64,000 bases of DNA from Carboxylicivirga sediminis. Its GTDB lineage: Bacteria; Bacteroidota; Bacteroidia; Bacteroidales; Marinilabiliaceae. Under the pieces are notes generated by a model. It searched no databases, was not told where the DNA came from, and saw only the letters and a program-made list of their open reading frames with translations. Positions 54,607 through 63,581 of this stretch are shown piece by piece. The stretch is taken from positions 16,101 through 80,100 of the forward strand of contig NZ_JAGTAR010000029.1 of NCBI RefSeq assembly GCF_018156225.1, in the 5' to 3' direction. The position numbers and the translations under genes were made by a program. The first letter of the stretch is position 1, and the number at the start of each line of letters is the position of its first letter.

Positions 54607-54912
54607 ATGATAAAAATAAAAGATTTAGATACTGAGATGCTCGATAGAGCTGCAGGCATGCTTAAAGCGATTGCACACCCAATGCGTATTGCCATATTAA
54701 GTCATTTAGAAGATGGCAATAAGTTAACTGTAACCGAAATCCATAAGCTTTTAAACATAGAGCAGTCAACCACCTCGCATCATTTGGGAATATTAAAGGA
54801 TAAAGGAGTACTGGCTAGTGAGCGTCAGGGAAAAAATACCTTTTATTACCTTAAGCACAATAGCTTAAGAAATATTGTGGATTGCGTTAGTAAGTGTACC
54901 GTTGTAAAGTAA
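54607..54912 (+). CDS. ArsR-family winged-helix regulator
   Basis: A 101-residue regulator. LKAIAHPMRIAILSHLEDGNKLTVTEIHKLLNIEQSTTSHHLGILKDKGVLASERQGKNTFYYLK is the helix-turn-helix and wing. The C-terminal CVSKCTVVK pair could bind metal or form a disulfide, but the usual ArsR CVC in the DNA-binding helix is absent. A TATATTTG box at 54567-54574 lies 32 bases before the ATG and has no good -33 partner. The target gene is unknown. Confidence 0.9.
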   Translation: MIKIKDLDTEMLDRAAGMLKAIAHPMRIAILSHLEDGNKLTVTEIHKLLNIEQSTTSHHLGILKDKGVLASERQGKNTFYYLKHNSLRNIVDCVSKCTVVK

Positions 54913-54934
54913 AAGAATCAGGCAAAATGACCAT

Positions 54935-54957
54935 AAAGACTGATTATTTCAGTCTTT
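54935..54957 (+). terminator. Terminator after the ArsR gene
   Basis: A perfect 9-bp stem (AAAGACTGA 54935-54943, TCAGTCTTT 54949-54957) with a 5-base loop and three further Ts. It lies 23 bases past the regulator stop and 16 before queD. Confidence 0.8.
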
Positions 54958-54972
54958 TTTTATGAAGTGAAG

Positions 54973-55419
54973 ATGGCAAAGATAAGATTGACAAAGGAGT
55001 TTAGGTTTGAGATGGCGCATGCTTTGTGGAATTATGATGGTTTATGTAAAAACCTACATGGGCATTCATACATCTTAAATGTAACGGTTATTGGAGAGCC
55101 CATCAGGGATCAAAATAATCCTAAATTGGGCATGGTGATGGACTTTGGTGATTTGAAAACAATCGTCAATGAGGAGATTGTCGATAAGTTAGATCACGCT
55201 GTGGTACTTAGCAGTAATGCACCTTCTGAACAGCTGTTGGCGTTGCCACAAATGGGTGAACGTCATGAGATTGTTGATTATCAACCAACATGTGAAAATA
55301 TGCTGTTCGATTTTGCTGAACGCATCAAAAAGCGACTGCCGGAGCATATTGAATTATTTAGTTTAAAACTGAACGAAACTGCGACAAGTTATGCTGAGTG
55401 GTTTGCCAGTGATAATTAA
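54973..55419 (+). CDS. queD: 6-carboxytetrahydropterin synthase family protein
   Basis: About 148 residues from ATG 54973; a GTG at 54967 is an alternative. FRFEMAHALWNYDGLCKNLHGHSYILNVTV holds the zinc His residues and catalytic Cys of the PTPS/QueD family. VMDFGDLKTIVNEEIVDKLDHAVVLSSN and PTCENMLFDFAERI are the downstream marks. QueD acts in queuosine synthesis. The 55-residue middle insert RHEIVDYQPTCENM is usual. The other queuosine genes are not here. Confidence 0.9.
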   Translation: MAKIRLTKEFRFEMAHALWNYDGLCKNLHGHSYILNVTVIGEPIRDQNNPKLGMVMDFGDLKTIVNEEIVDKLDHAVVLSSNAPSEQLLALPQMGERHEIVDYQPTCENMLFDFAERIKKRLPEHIELFSLKLNETATSYAEWFASDN

Positions 55420-55550
55420 TTAGCTTTTGGCTGAAAGCCATTAGCTATAAAAAGCCGAAGTGAATTATTCATTTCGGCTTTTTGTTTTATGTAAGTCTGT
55501 AAATAAGCTATTAGCTAAAAGCAAGTAGCCAGTAGCTTTTTTTATCTTAG
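55420..55550. repeat. AGCTATTAGCT-rich intergenic sequence between queD and polA
   Basis: Repeats of AGCT/TAGC words: TTAGCTTTTGGCTGAAAGCC, TTAGCTATAAAAAGC and TAAGCTATTAGCTAAAAGC, then AAGTAGCCAGTAGCTTTTT. A short stem AAAAGC/GCTTTT plus T run adds a second terminator-like structure at about 55518-55540. Not a protein-coding region. Confidence 0.35.
55449..55483 (+). terminator. Terminator after queD
   Basis: A 16-bp stem (55449-55464 with 55468-55483, one G-U pair) with a 3-base loop (TTA) and a T run. It is 30 bases past the queD stop. Confidence 0.8.
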
Positions 55551-55570
55551 CAAAAAAAACAACGATAGTT

Positions 55571-58348
55571 ATGCTTGAAGAAAAGAAGGATTTGTATTTG
55601 TTGGATGCTTATGCATTGATATTCAGGGCGTATTATGCTTTTATTCGTAACCCGCGAATTAACTCCAAAGGAATGAATACATCGGCCATTTTTGGTTTTA
55701 CCAATTCATTGCTGGAGATTTTAACCAAAGAGAATCCTTCGCATATAGCAGTTGTTTTTGATCCTTCGGGGCCCACGTTTCGTCACGAAGAATATCCCGA
55801 ATATAAAGCCAATCGTGATGCTACGCCGGAAGATATCAAATTGTCTGTTCCATATATCAAACAGTTTATTGAGGCTATGAACATCCCGGTGATTGTTAAA
55901 GATGGTTATGAGGCTGATGATGTGATAGGAACCCTCTCGAATAAGGCATCGCAGGCCGGTTATACTACTTACATGGTAACGCCCGATAAAGATTATGCCC
56001 AACTGGTGAAAGACAATGTGATTATGTATAAGCCACGAAGCAAAGGTGGTGGTATCGATAAGTGGGGCGTTGAAGAGGTTAAAGAAAAATTTGAGATAGA
56101 TAATCCATTGCAGGTCATTGATATTCTGGCGTTATGGGGTGATACAGCTGATAATATACCAGGCTGTCCGGGCGTAGGCGAGAAGCGTGCGAAAGATCTC
56201 ATAAAAGCCTATGGTAGTATCAATGGGATATATGACCACATTGATGAGCTCAAAGGCAAGCAGAAAGAAAACATGATTAATTTCCGGGAGCAGGTGGAAT
56301 TGTCATATAGGCTGGCGACTATTCGATTAGATGTACCTGTGGAGCTTGATGCTAATGCATTGAAAAAGGAAAAGCCCAATATGCAGGCCATTAATCAGCT
56401 ATTTGATGAACTGGAGTTTAAAAACCTGGCAGGTCGTATAAATCAATTATATGGTACTACACCTGTTCAGGGCGATCTCTTTGGTATGGCTGCGCCTTCA
56501 GTTGAAGAAGTAGTAGAGACAAGCTTTGGTAATCGTCAGACAATAAAGGATGTAATTCATCACTATTATTTGGTGGATAATGAGCATAAACTGGCATCTT
56601 TAAGGGCCGAATTAAGCACCAAGAAGCAGTTTTGCTTTGATACCGAAACAACCTCGGTGCATGCCATGGAGGCTGAACTGGTGGGCATGTCCTTTGCCTG
56701 GAAAGCCAACGAAGCCTATTATGTACCTGTAATGATTAATGGTAAGGTAGATAATGATTTAATTGAATCATTTAAATCAATATTTGAAGATAAAAAGATT
56801 ATCAAGATAGGCCAGAATCTGAAGTATGATATGCTGATCCTAAAGAATTACAGCATTGATGTAAAAGGACCCTATTTTGATACAATGGTGGCGCATCATC
56901 TGTTGTATCCGGGTCTGAAGAACGGCATGGATTTTATGGCAGAAACCTACCTTAATTATACGCCTGTGGCCTACGAAGCGGTTGTAGGACCAAAGGGCAA
57001 GCAGCAGAAGAATATGCGCGATATGGCACCTGAAAACGTACTGGATTATGCAGCCGAAGATGCAGATATTACTTGGCAGTTGGCTATGAAATTTCAGGAG
57101 GAGCTGAAAGGTAGTGCAGTTGAGAAGCTATTTAATGACATTGAGATGCCGTTGATTGAAGTGCTGGCTAACATGGAGTTTGTAGGGGTGAAGCTGGATG
57201 CTGAAGCTTTGAAGGACTTTGCTGAAAAATTACGTGAACAAATCATCGATCTTGAGAAAACTATTGAGGAATTGGCTGGCATGTCGTTTAATATTGCGAG
57301 TCCTAAGCAGGTGGGTGAAGTGCTGTTCGAACATTTAAAAATTGATGAGAAGGCTAAGAAAACCAAGAGTGGGCAATACAGCACCAATGAAGAAACGCTG
57401 CAAAAACTTAAGGATAGGCATGAAATTATCCCTGCTATTCTGGAATACAGGGGTTTAGTGAAGCTATTGAATACTTATGTTGAAGCGCTGCCGAAGCTGA
57501 TTAATGAAAAGACGGGTAAGATACACACCAGTTATAGCCAGGCAACAGTAGTGACAGGTCGCCTGAGCTCTAATAATCCTAACCTTCAGAATATTCCTAT
57601 CCGGGATGAAAACGGGAAGGAGATACGTAAAGCTTTTACGGCTTCTGATACAGAACATGTATTTCTGTCGGCCGACTACTCGCAGGTGGAACTGCGTTTG
57701 ATGGCCCACTTTAGTGGCGATGAGCATTTGATTGATGCTTTTAATCGTGGTGAGGACATCCATGCTGCTACAGCCGCCAAAATTTTTAAAGTGCCTTTGG
57801 AAGAGGTGACAGCTGATATGAGACGTAAGGCTAAAACCGCTAATTTTGGTATTATCTATGGTATTTCGGCCTTTGGTTTGGCAGAGCGCCTGACTATATC
57901 GCGCAAAGAGGCTAAGGAAATAATTGATGGCTACTTCGAAAGTTTCCCTGGTGTGAAAGAATTTATGGATGGTAGCATTGCCAAAGCGAGAGAGAATAAC
58001 TATGTGGAGACGCTTTATGGCCGTAAGCGTAACCTGAGCGATATCAATTCACGCAATGGGGTAGTCAGAGGGATGGCAGAGCGTAATGCTATCAATGCCC
58101 CAATTCAAGGCACTGCAGCCGATATTATTAAGCAGGCTATGGTCAACATCCAACGTCGCTTCGAAACTGAAAAAATCGCCTCTAAAATGATTCTTCAGGT
58201 ACATGATGAATTAAACTTCGATGTGTTGAAATCGGAGGAGGAAAAAGTGAAGGCGATTGTGAAAGAGGAAATGGAGCAGGCCATCAAGCTATCTGTACCC
58301 TTTGATGTAGATATGGGTGTGGGCGTAAACTGGCTGGAGGCACATTGA
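55571..58348 (+). CDS. polA: DNA polymerase I
   Basis: A 925-residue enzyme with three domains. The 5'-3' exonuclease (about 1-290) has LLDAYALIFRAYYAFI, VVFDPSGPTFRHEEYPEYKANRDATPEDI, DGYEADDVIGTLS and GDTADNIPGCPGVGEKRAKDLI. The 3'-5' exonuclease (about 325-520) has FCFDTETTSV at 353 with Asp and Glu kept, so proofreading is probably active. The polymerase (about 520-925) has ADYSQVELRLMAHFSGDE, RRKAKTANFGIIYGISAFGLA and QVHDELNFDV. Normal length. Function: gap filling and RNA primer removal. Not part of the strand block that precedes it. Confidence 0.97.
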   Translation: MLEEKKDLYLLDAYALIFRAYYAFIRNPRINSKGMNTSAIFGFTNSLLEILTKENPSHIAVVFDPSGPTFRHEEYPEYKANRDATPEDIKLSVPYIKQFIEAMNIPVIVKDGYEADDVIGTLSNKASQAGYTTYMVTPDKDYAQLVKDNVIMYKPRSKGGGIDKWGVEEVKEKFEIDNPLQVIDILALWGDTADNIPGCPGVGEKRAKDLIKAYGSINGIYDHIDELKGKQKENMINFREQVELSYRLATIRLDVPVELDANALKKEKPNMQAINQLFDELEFKNLAGRINQLYGTTPVQGDLFGMAAPSVEEVVETSFGNRQTIKDVIHHYYLVDNEHKLASLRAELSTKKQFCFDTETTSVHAMEAELVGMSFAWKANEAYYVPVMINGKVDNDLIESFKSIFEDKKIIKIGQNLKYDMLILKNYSIDVKGPYFDTMVAHHLLYPGLKNGMDFMAETYLNYTPVAYEAVVGPKGKQQKNMRDMAPENVLDYAAEDADITWQLAMKFQEELKGSAVEKLFNDIEMPLIEVLANMEFVGVKLDAEALKDFAEKLREQIIDLEKTIEELAGMSFNIASPKQVGEVLFEHLKIDEKAKKTKSGQYSTNEETLQKLKDRHEIIPAILEYRGLVKLLNTYVEALPKLINEKTGKIHTSYSQATVVTGRLSSNNPNLQNIPIRDENGKEIRKAFTASDTEHVFLSADYSQVELRLMAHFSGDEHLIDAFNRGEDIHAATAAKIFKVPLEEVTADMRRKAKTANFGIIYGISAFGLAERLTISRKEAKEIIDGYFESFPGVKEFMDGSIAKARENNYVETLYGRKRNLSDINSRNGVVRGMAERNAINAPIQGTAADIIKQAMVNIQRRFETEKIASKMILQVHDELNFDVLKSEEEKVKAIVKEEMEQAIKLSVPFDVDMGVGVNWLEAH

Positions 58349-58362
58349 TAATAGAACACTGT

Positions 58363-58404
58363 GCTTGGTGATCAGTGCCCGGGAAATGGGCACTGGCACC
58401 AGGC
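58363..58404. repeat. Long hairpin after polA without T run
   Basis: GCTTGGTG (58363-58370) pairs with CACCAGGC (58397-58404) and CAGTGCCC (58373-58380) with GGGCACTG (58388-58395). The loop is 7 bases and there is a small internal bulge. No T run follows on either strand, so it is not a classical terminator. Confidence 0.45.
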
Positions 58405-58432
58405 TATAAATTGATAACCAAACCTAATTTTC

Positions 58433-59053
58433 ATGAAACAACTTCTCATTTGCTGTTGCTTATGTCTCATCAATATTGCCGGATACGCGCAAGAAGAGTT
58501 TTACCGCGATAAAGGTGGTATGACCCTTCATTATGGTCATTCGTATGCCAATGAAGCCGGACATTTTAATTCAGTTGGGGTTGGTTTTCTGTTTAAAAAT
58601 GGAATAGCCTTTGGGGTGTCCAACCAGCAAATTGCCGATCAGGTGAAGCCTCAGTTGTATCTTGGTTATATATCCAGGCCTAAATTGGATAATTTTTATG
58701 CAAGGGGCAATGCGCAAATCAGCTATATCAGCAGCTCATTTGCCCGTATTGTGGGTGTTAATCTTGGTTTATCATATCTGTTGAATGGACAAAAACAGTT
58801 TCCAAGTTCGCTGAACGGGGTGTTTGGTATTAATCATGTCAAGCTTAAGCAAACCGAAAGCAACTTCTATTTTACGCCTACCGATTCTGAGATAGTACCA
58901 GTAATGGGCATCGCCTTCAATCAGGCGTTTTTTGCTCACTACTTATTAACACCATTTGTCAGCATTGGGCTGGGGCATGAGCTAAAGAAAAACACCACCG
59001 GCTTTAGTTTTTCTATGGGGGTGAATATTAATTTTAATGGTGCTGTTAATTAG
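58433..59053 (+). CDS. Exported beta-barrel-like protein of unknown function
   Basis: A 206-residue protein with signal peptide (1-19, ending GYAQ). The rest alternates hydrophobic and polar residues in short strands (MTLHYGHSYANEAGHFNSVGVGFLFKNGIAFGVS, VGVNLGLSYLLNG, GFSFSMGVNINFNG), with aromatic residues near strand ends. It looks like an 8- to 10-strand outer-membrane barrel. I do not recognise a named family; role unknown. Single gene behind the polA hairpin. Confidence 0.65.
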   Translation: MKQLLICCCLCLINIAGYAQEEFYRDKGGMTLHYGHSYANEAGHFNSVGVGFLFKNGIAFGVSNQQIADQVKPQLYLGYISRPKLDNFYARGNAQISYISSSFARIVGVNLGLSYLLNGQKQFPSSLNGVFGINHVKLKQTESNFYFTPTDSEIVPVMGIAFNQAFFAHYLLTPFVSIGLGHELKKNTTGFSFSMGVNINFNGAVN

Positions 59054-59146
59054 CCATTATAAGAAAGAGGGAGATTTAATCATTCTGGTAAGGGGTTGAT
59101 TAATAGTTGCTTTAAATGAAGTTTTGGTAGACCTGATAAAGCATAT

Positions 59147-59527
59147 ATGCCAATGAAAGAGGATGATATTCATACTGAAAAAATAAGCTATAAAGGCAAG
59201 GATTTTTATTGCTCTTTAGCTTTTGCACTACACTTGATAGGAGATAAATACAAGAGTTTGATCATCTATCATTTAAAGGATGGACCCATGCGTTCGGGTG
59301 AATTACAAAAGAGTATTACAGATATTTCAAACCGGATGTTTACCTACTCTATTCGTGCACTGGAAAATGATAATCTGGTAGAACGGAAAGTGTACCCTGT
59401 GACACCACCTAGGGTAGAATATGCATTAACGGGTATTGGAAAGTCATTGGTCCCCATTATTTTGGAATTGAATAAATGGGGACAGGATTTTGCTGGCGAG
59501 CATCATTTGTATGCGCCCGGTGAATAG
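59147..59527 (+). CDS. HxlR-family winged-helix regulator
   Basis: A 126-residue regulator. The HxlR mark is CSLAFALHLIGDKYKSLIIYHLKDGPMRSGELQKSITDISNRMFTYSIRALENDNLVERKVYPVTPPRVEYALTGIGKSL. The N-terminal Cys (about residue 22) is the position used for redox or electrophile sensing in several HxlR proteins. Its 3' end overlaps the convergent VOC gene by 25 bases. Target unknown; the VOC or NAD(P)H oxidoreductase nearby could be candidates. Confidence 0.88.
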   Translation: MPMKEDDIHTEKISYKGKDFYCSLAFALHLIGDKYKSLIIYHLKDGPMRSGELQKSITDISNRMFTYSIRALENDNLVERKVYPVTPPRVEYALTGIGKSLVPIILELNKWGQDFAGEHHLYAPGE

Positions 59528-60102
59528 TGCAACTCGTAAGAGTGGGAGTATATTTCAAATACGGTTCCAAAAGGATCTTCAACATAACACATACGGAAAG
59601 GTTTTTCGCCCGGATAGTATTCTCTGATTGGCATACGCTGTTTACCGCCCGCATCAACGATTCTTTTTACCAGTCCTTCGACATCCGGATCCTGCACAGA
59701 GAAATGAAACAGACCTGTTCTAAAAGGTTCAAACCGGGGTTGGAGCTCTTTACTCTGTTCAAATTCAAATAGCTCAAAACCAATTTTATCGCCCGATGAA
59801 AGGTGAGCAATCTTGAAGGTGCCCCAGCCTTCGCCAAACACATCAATACACATTTGACCTATGGCTGTTTCGTTTTCTTCCACTACAACAGTGGGCTCCA
59901 TAATTACGTAAAAACCCATTACTTCGGTATAAAACTTAACGGCCGCTTCAATATCAGGCACCGTAATGCCAATGTGCGAAAATGTTTTAGGATAGGGTTT
60001 TACCATTTCATTGTTCGTTTTCATAATAGTGGTGTTTTGTGAAAAAGCCTGCCATGCAATCATTCCTATAAGCGCAACAAGAGCTAAGATTCTTTTGTTC
60101 AT
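59503..60102 (-). CDS. Exported VOC (glyoxalase/bleomycin-resistance) family protein
   Basis: About 199 residues from ATG 60102 (MNKRILALVALIGMIAWQAFSQ is a clean signal peptide; the frame continues upstream to 60156 without a family start). A VOC domain follows: FSHIGITVPDIEAAVKFYTEVMGFYVIMEP and LFHFSVQDPDVEGLVKRIVDAGG. The His near residue 47 (TFSHIG) and Glu in DPFGTVFEIYSHS are metal ligands of this fold. Signal peptides are unusual for the family, so it acts in the periplasm or envelope. Substrate unknown. Its last 25 bases overlap the HxlR gene. Confidence 0.82.
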   Translation of the reverse strand: MNKRILALVALIGMIAWQAFSQNTTIMKTNNEMVKPYPKTFSHIGITVPDIEAAVKFYTEVMGFYVIMEPTVVVEENETAIGQMCIDVFGEGWGTFKIAHLSSGDKIGFELFEFEQSKELQPRFEPFRTGLFHFSVQDPDVEGLVKRIVDAGGKQRMPIREYYPGEKPFRMCYVEDPFGTVFEIYSHSYELHYSPGAYK

Positions 60103-60385
60103 TACTTTATACTTTTGATTAGAGTGGCGAAGTAATATTAAAAATGATTGTTGCACAAGAGGTTACAAATTTTGCAGATAGTTACACTAATGTGTATTTT
60201 TAACTTGTTCAAGCCTTTGAAGAGCGAAAAAAATTGTAAAAATCTCTTGCGAGGAAGCATAAAAAGATGTCCGGCTTTTCACTGAGGCAAACTTTCGATT
60301 TTTACTTGATATTAAAATAAATCCCAGTCGTGGTTAAGTTTATTAAGGCCAGCGTATTGGAAAGGAAAATTTAGTAATATATCAG

Positions 60386-60964
60386 ATGAAAAAAATTCTC
60401 ATTATCAATGGCCATCCCGATAAGGAAAGTTTGTGCACAGAGTTGGCCCGGTATTATCAATCCGGTGCACAGGAAGCAGGAGCACAATGTCAGCTGATTA
60501 ATTTAGGAGAATTAGAATTTTCACCCGTGTTAAAGTACGGCTATCGTAAGCGAACAACGCTTGAACCCGATTTAGAAATGGCCTGGAAAGGTATTCAAGA
60601 AGCTGATCACCTGGTGTTTGTTTATCCTACCTGGTGGGGCACTCAGCCAGCCTTGCTCAAAGGTTTTATCGATCGGGTGTTTTTGCCCGGTTTTGCTTTC
60701 CAATACCGTGAGAATTCATTGCTATGGGATAAACTGCTAAAAGGTAAAAGTGCTCGTTTAATTGTGACAATGGATACGCCAGGTTGGTATTACCGTTGGG
60801 TGTATCAACGCCCGGGACATAATGCTATGCGAAAATGTGTTTTAAATTTTTGTGGTGTTAAACCGGTAAAAATAACCAGTTTTAGACCCGTTAAGGCCTC
60901 ATCTGAGCAAACCCGGTTGAAATGGTTGGAAAAGGTCAGACGATTAGGAATAAGAATGGTATAA
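60386..60964 (+). CDS. NAD(P)H-dependent flavodoxin-fold oxidoreductase
   Basis: A 192-residue flavodoxin-like quinone oxidoreductase. KKILIINGHPDKESLCTELARYY is the FMN-phosphate loop, HLVFVYPTWWGTQPALLKGFIDRVFLPGFAFQYRE the second FMN motif, and MDTPGWYYRWVYQRPGHNAMRK a third. It resembles the NQO/MdaB/KefF group that reduces quinones. Possible role in oxidative stress defence; the neighbouring HxlR regulator fits that theme but no shared operator was identified. Confidence 0.9.
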   Translation: MKKILIINGHPDKESLCTELARYYQSGAQEAGAQCQLINLGELEFSPVLKYGYRKRTTLEPDLEMAWKGIQEADHLVFVYPTWWGTQPALLKGFIDRVFLPGFAFQYRENSLLWDKLLKGKSARLIVTMDTPGWYYRWVYQRPGHNAMRKCVLNFCGVKPVKITSFRPVKASSEQTRLKWLEKVRRLGIRMV

Positions 60965-61127
60965 ACCGAACTAAACAACTTGTTGTTTGCCTTTGAAGAT
61001 GGTATAGTGTAATTTGTCTTGCTATAGATAGTTTGGAATAGGCAGCTTTCTTGAGTAGCTCTTAGTTTTAAATACCTGAAGGTGTAATTGTTTGCAAACC
61101 CCTACTGTAGTTGAAAAATTCGGCATT

Positions 61128-61709
61128 ATGAAATCTACTTTACTAACTTTATTGATACTTTTTTATGTTGGCTCAGTTAATTTTCAAGAAATTCAAAAAA
61201 TTAGAACCAATGAAATTATTGCGTTATTAGAATCCGATAAGCCATTAGCTCATAGTGTGATAAATAACTTTAACTTATTCGAAATTGATTCTGTTACTGG
61301 CCTCAAATTACTTCAAATGAAGAAACTGGATAGTGATGTTATAAAGAATACTAAGCTTGCTAATAAACTAACTGAGGATTTTCAGATATCCAGAATTGAA
61401 TCAAATGATTCTTCATTGTATAATGCCTTAAATCCACTAGTGTCTCCGAATAGGAAATATATTCAGCTTGAAAACAAATACAATTCTGTACTTGAAATTC
61501 AACCGATAAACGAAGAAGAGTTAAATTTTTATTTATCATCATATTACGGTGATAATTGTACAATTCTATTAGTATGCCATGCAAACAAAGGATATTATAA
61601 AATGCAACGGGTGGAATCACCTTTAGATGGGTATGGGGTTGTTTGGCAGGTTGAGCTGAAAGAGATGAATAAATTATACATACAGCAAATATCTCTAATC
61701 AAATCATAA
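61128..61709 (+). CDS. Hypothetical exported protein
   Basis: About 193 residues from ATG 61128 (the frame is open to a TTG at 61092). The N-terminus MKSTLLTLLILFYVGSVNFQEIQ is a signal peptide or anchor. The rest is Lys/Asn/Glu-rich and mixed alpha-beta (EIIALLESDKPLAHSVINNFNLFEID, EELNFYLSSYYGDNCTILLVCHANKGYYKM). No family recognised. It lies 163 bases after the NAD(P)H oxidoreductase and 56 before the sensor kinase; possibly a small companion of the latter. A+T content is higher than in its neighbours. Confidence 0.55.
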   Translation: MKSTLLTLLILFYVGSVNFQEIQKIRTNEIIALLESDKPLAHSVINNFNLFEIDSVTGLKLLQMKKLDSDVIKNTKLANKLTEDFQISRIESNDSSLYNALNPLVSPNRKYIQLENKYNSVLEIQPINEEELNFYLSSYYGDNCTILLVCHANKGYYKMQRVESPLDGYGVVWQVELKEMNKLYIQQISLIKS

Positions 61710-61764
61710 TAAAGAGAGTAAAGTAAAAATTGGGTTTGTATCACAATAAAAAAATCAAATTCTC

Positions 61765-63474
61765 TTGAAGGAAATACTAACCAAACTGTTGGTACATATA
61801 GGTCTGTTAACAACGATACTGGCAAGCAGTCAGTTAATGGCGCAAGAATCGATTAGATTAAGTGCCAGCGAGACCGAGTGGCTCAAACAGCATAATGGTG
61901 CTATCCGTCTGGCACCTGACCCTAAATTTGCACCTTTTGAGTATTTTGATGATCAAGGTGCATATGCTGGTATGGGTGCCGAATACATTCGCCTGATTGA
62001 GGATAAAACAGGTTTGCAGTTTTCCATCGTTAAAATGGCTGACTGGGAAAGTATTGTGGAAGCTGCTAAACAGCAGGAGGTAGATGTATTTGGTGTGGCA
62101 GCCATTACGGAGCAGCGCCGGCAGTACATGGCTTTTACAACGCCTTACCTTACTACCCGTGGGGTGATCATTACCCGGGTGGGTGTGACTAGGGAAATGA
62201 GTCTTGATGACCTGAAAGGGATGAAGCTCACCTTGGTGAAGGACTATGTATGGGATGATTTTATCAGTCTCGATTACCCCGATATGCAGATTGATTATGT
62301 GAGCGACCCACTGGTAGGCATGCGTAAGGTATCGTTTGGGGTGAGCGATGCCATGGTGCTGAGCATGGCCACCGCATCTTATTATATCGAAGAAGAGGGG
62401 TTTACCAATTTAAAGGTGGCTGGCGAAACCGATTATGCTGTACAATTCTCAATTGCAGTGCGAAAGGACTGGCCCGAACTGGTGTCTATTATCAATAAAG
62501 GCATTGAACAGATTAGTGAGCAGGAACGAGAGACGATAAACAAGCGCTGGCTGTTTCATCAATACAAAGCGGCTTATTGGAGTAAAGAGCTGATATATGG
62601 CATATTGCTGGTGCTGGCCGGCGTATTGGGAGTGCTGGTTATCATGTTCATCTTTAATAAGCGCCTTAACGCCCTGGTGAAGGAAAAGACAAAAGCACTT
62701 AAAGAAGAACAAAATCAGCTTTTGGAATTAAATGAAAAGCTGGTGACAGCACGAGATAAGGCCACCGAAAGTGAGCGCCTGACCAAGGCCTTTTTGACCA
62801 ATATCAGTCACGAGGTGCGTACACCCATGAATAGCATCATTGGCTTTGCCCAGCTGATTGAAATGGATCAGGTATCGAAGGCCGACACCCTGCACTATGC
62901 CTCGCTGATGATAAAGGGTGGAAAACAGCTGTTATCCATCCTCGACAGTATTATTCAACTATCGAAAATGGAGTCGGGAGTAGTTAAACCAGTTAATGAG
63001 CCTTTTGATGTGCTTAACCTGCTGCGCGAAACCCATGAGCTGATGCTCCCATTGGCAAAGAAAGCCGGTCTGTCGTTTCACTTGCAGCTTAATACGCCCA
63101 ATCAGCATCAGCGCATTAACAGCGACCGTGTACTGTTGCAGCAGGTGCTCAATAACCTCATTAGCAATGCCATTAAATACACGCCCGATGGGGAGGTGCA
63201 GCTGATTGGTGAATGCAGCGGCCAAACACTCAGAATAGTAGTGAAAGATACCGGTATTGGCGTTGATGAGGCCGACAAAGAAGCCATATTTCAACCCTTC
63301 AGGCAGGAGAAGCACCGCCTCTACATAGAAAGCGGTGCCGGACTGGGATTGACAACCGTAAAAAAGATAGTAGAGGTCATGAATGGGCGTGTTTGGCTTG
63401 AAGCCAATCAGCCCAAAGGCACAGTGTTTTATGTGGAGTTGCCCGTTGTGTGTGTAGGGGAGGAGAGCCAGTAG
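61765..63474 (+). CDS. Sensor histidine kinase with periplasmic solute-binding domain
   Basis: A 569-residue kinase with TTG start (61765), chosen because KEILTKLLVHIGLLTTILASSQLMAQ makes a signal peptide. Order: type 3 solute-binding domain (about 30-262, LAPDPKFAPFEYFDDQGAYAGMGAEYIRLIEDKTGLQF), one membrane helix (about 278-298, IYGILLVLAGVLGVLVIMFIF), a coiled-coil linker, then HisKA (FLTNISHEVRTPMNSIIGFAQLI, phospho-His about 349) and HATPase (NNLISNAIKYTPDG, DTGIGV, GAGLGLTTVKKIV). It probably senses an amino acid-like ligand. No receiver or response regulator follows, so it would signal to a partner elsewhere. Confidence 0.9.
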   Translation: MKEILTKLLVHIGLLTTILASSQLMAQESIRLSASETEWLKQHNGAIRLAPDPKFAPFEYFDDQGAYAGMGAEYIRLIEDKTGLQFSIVKMADWESIVEAAKQQEVDVFGVAAITEQRRQYMAFTTPYLTTRGVIITRVGVTREMSLDDLKGMKLTLVKDYVWDDFISLDYPDMQIDYVSDPLVGMRKVSFGVSDAMVLSMATASYYIEEEGFTNLKVAGETDYAVQFSIAVRKDWPELVSIINKGIEQISEQERETINKRWLFHQYKAAYWSKELIYGILLVLAGVLGVLVIMFIFNKRLNALVKEKTKALKEEQNQLLELNEKLVTARDKATESERLTKAFLTNISHEVRTPMNSIIGFAQLIEMDQVSKADTLHYASLMIKGGKQLLSILDSIIQLSKMESGVVKPVNEPFDVLNLLRETHELMLPLAKKAGLSFHLQLNTPNQHQRINSDRVLLQQVLNNLISNAIKYTPDGEVQLIGECSGQTLRIVVKDTGIGVDEADKEAIFQPFRQEKHRLYIESGAGLGLTTVKKIVEVMNGRVWLEANQPKGTVFYVELPVVCVGEESQ

Positions 63475-63581
63475 TGTTACTGCGCGAATCCTTTAGTAGA
63501 GTAGTGTTAAACCGCATAAGGAGACTCGCAGGCAGCAAGTGAGTTGGTAAGCTGCTAACCCATCTTCGCATTCATCCATCG

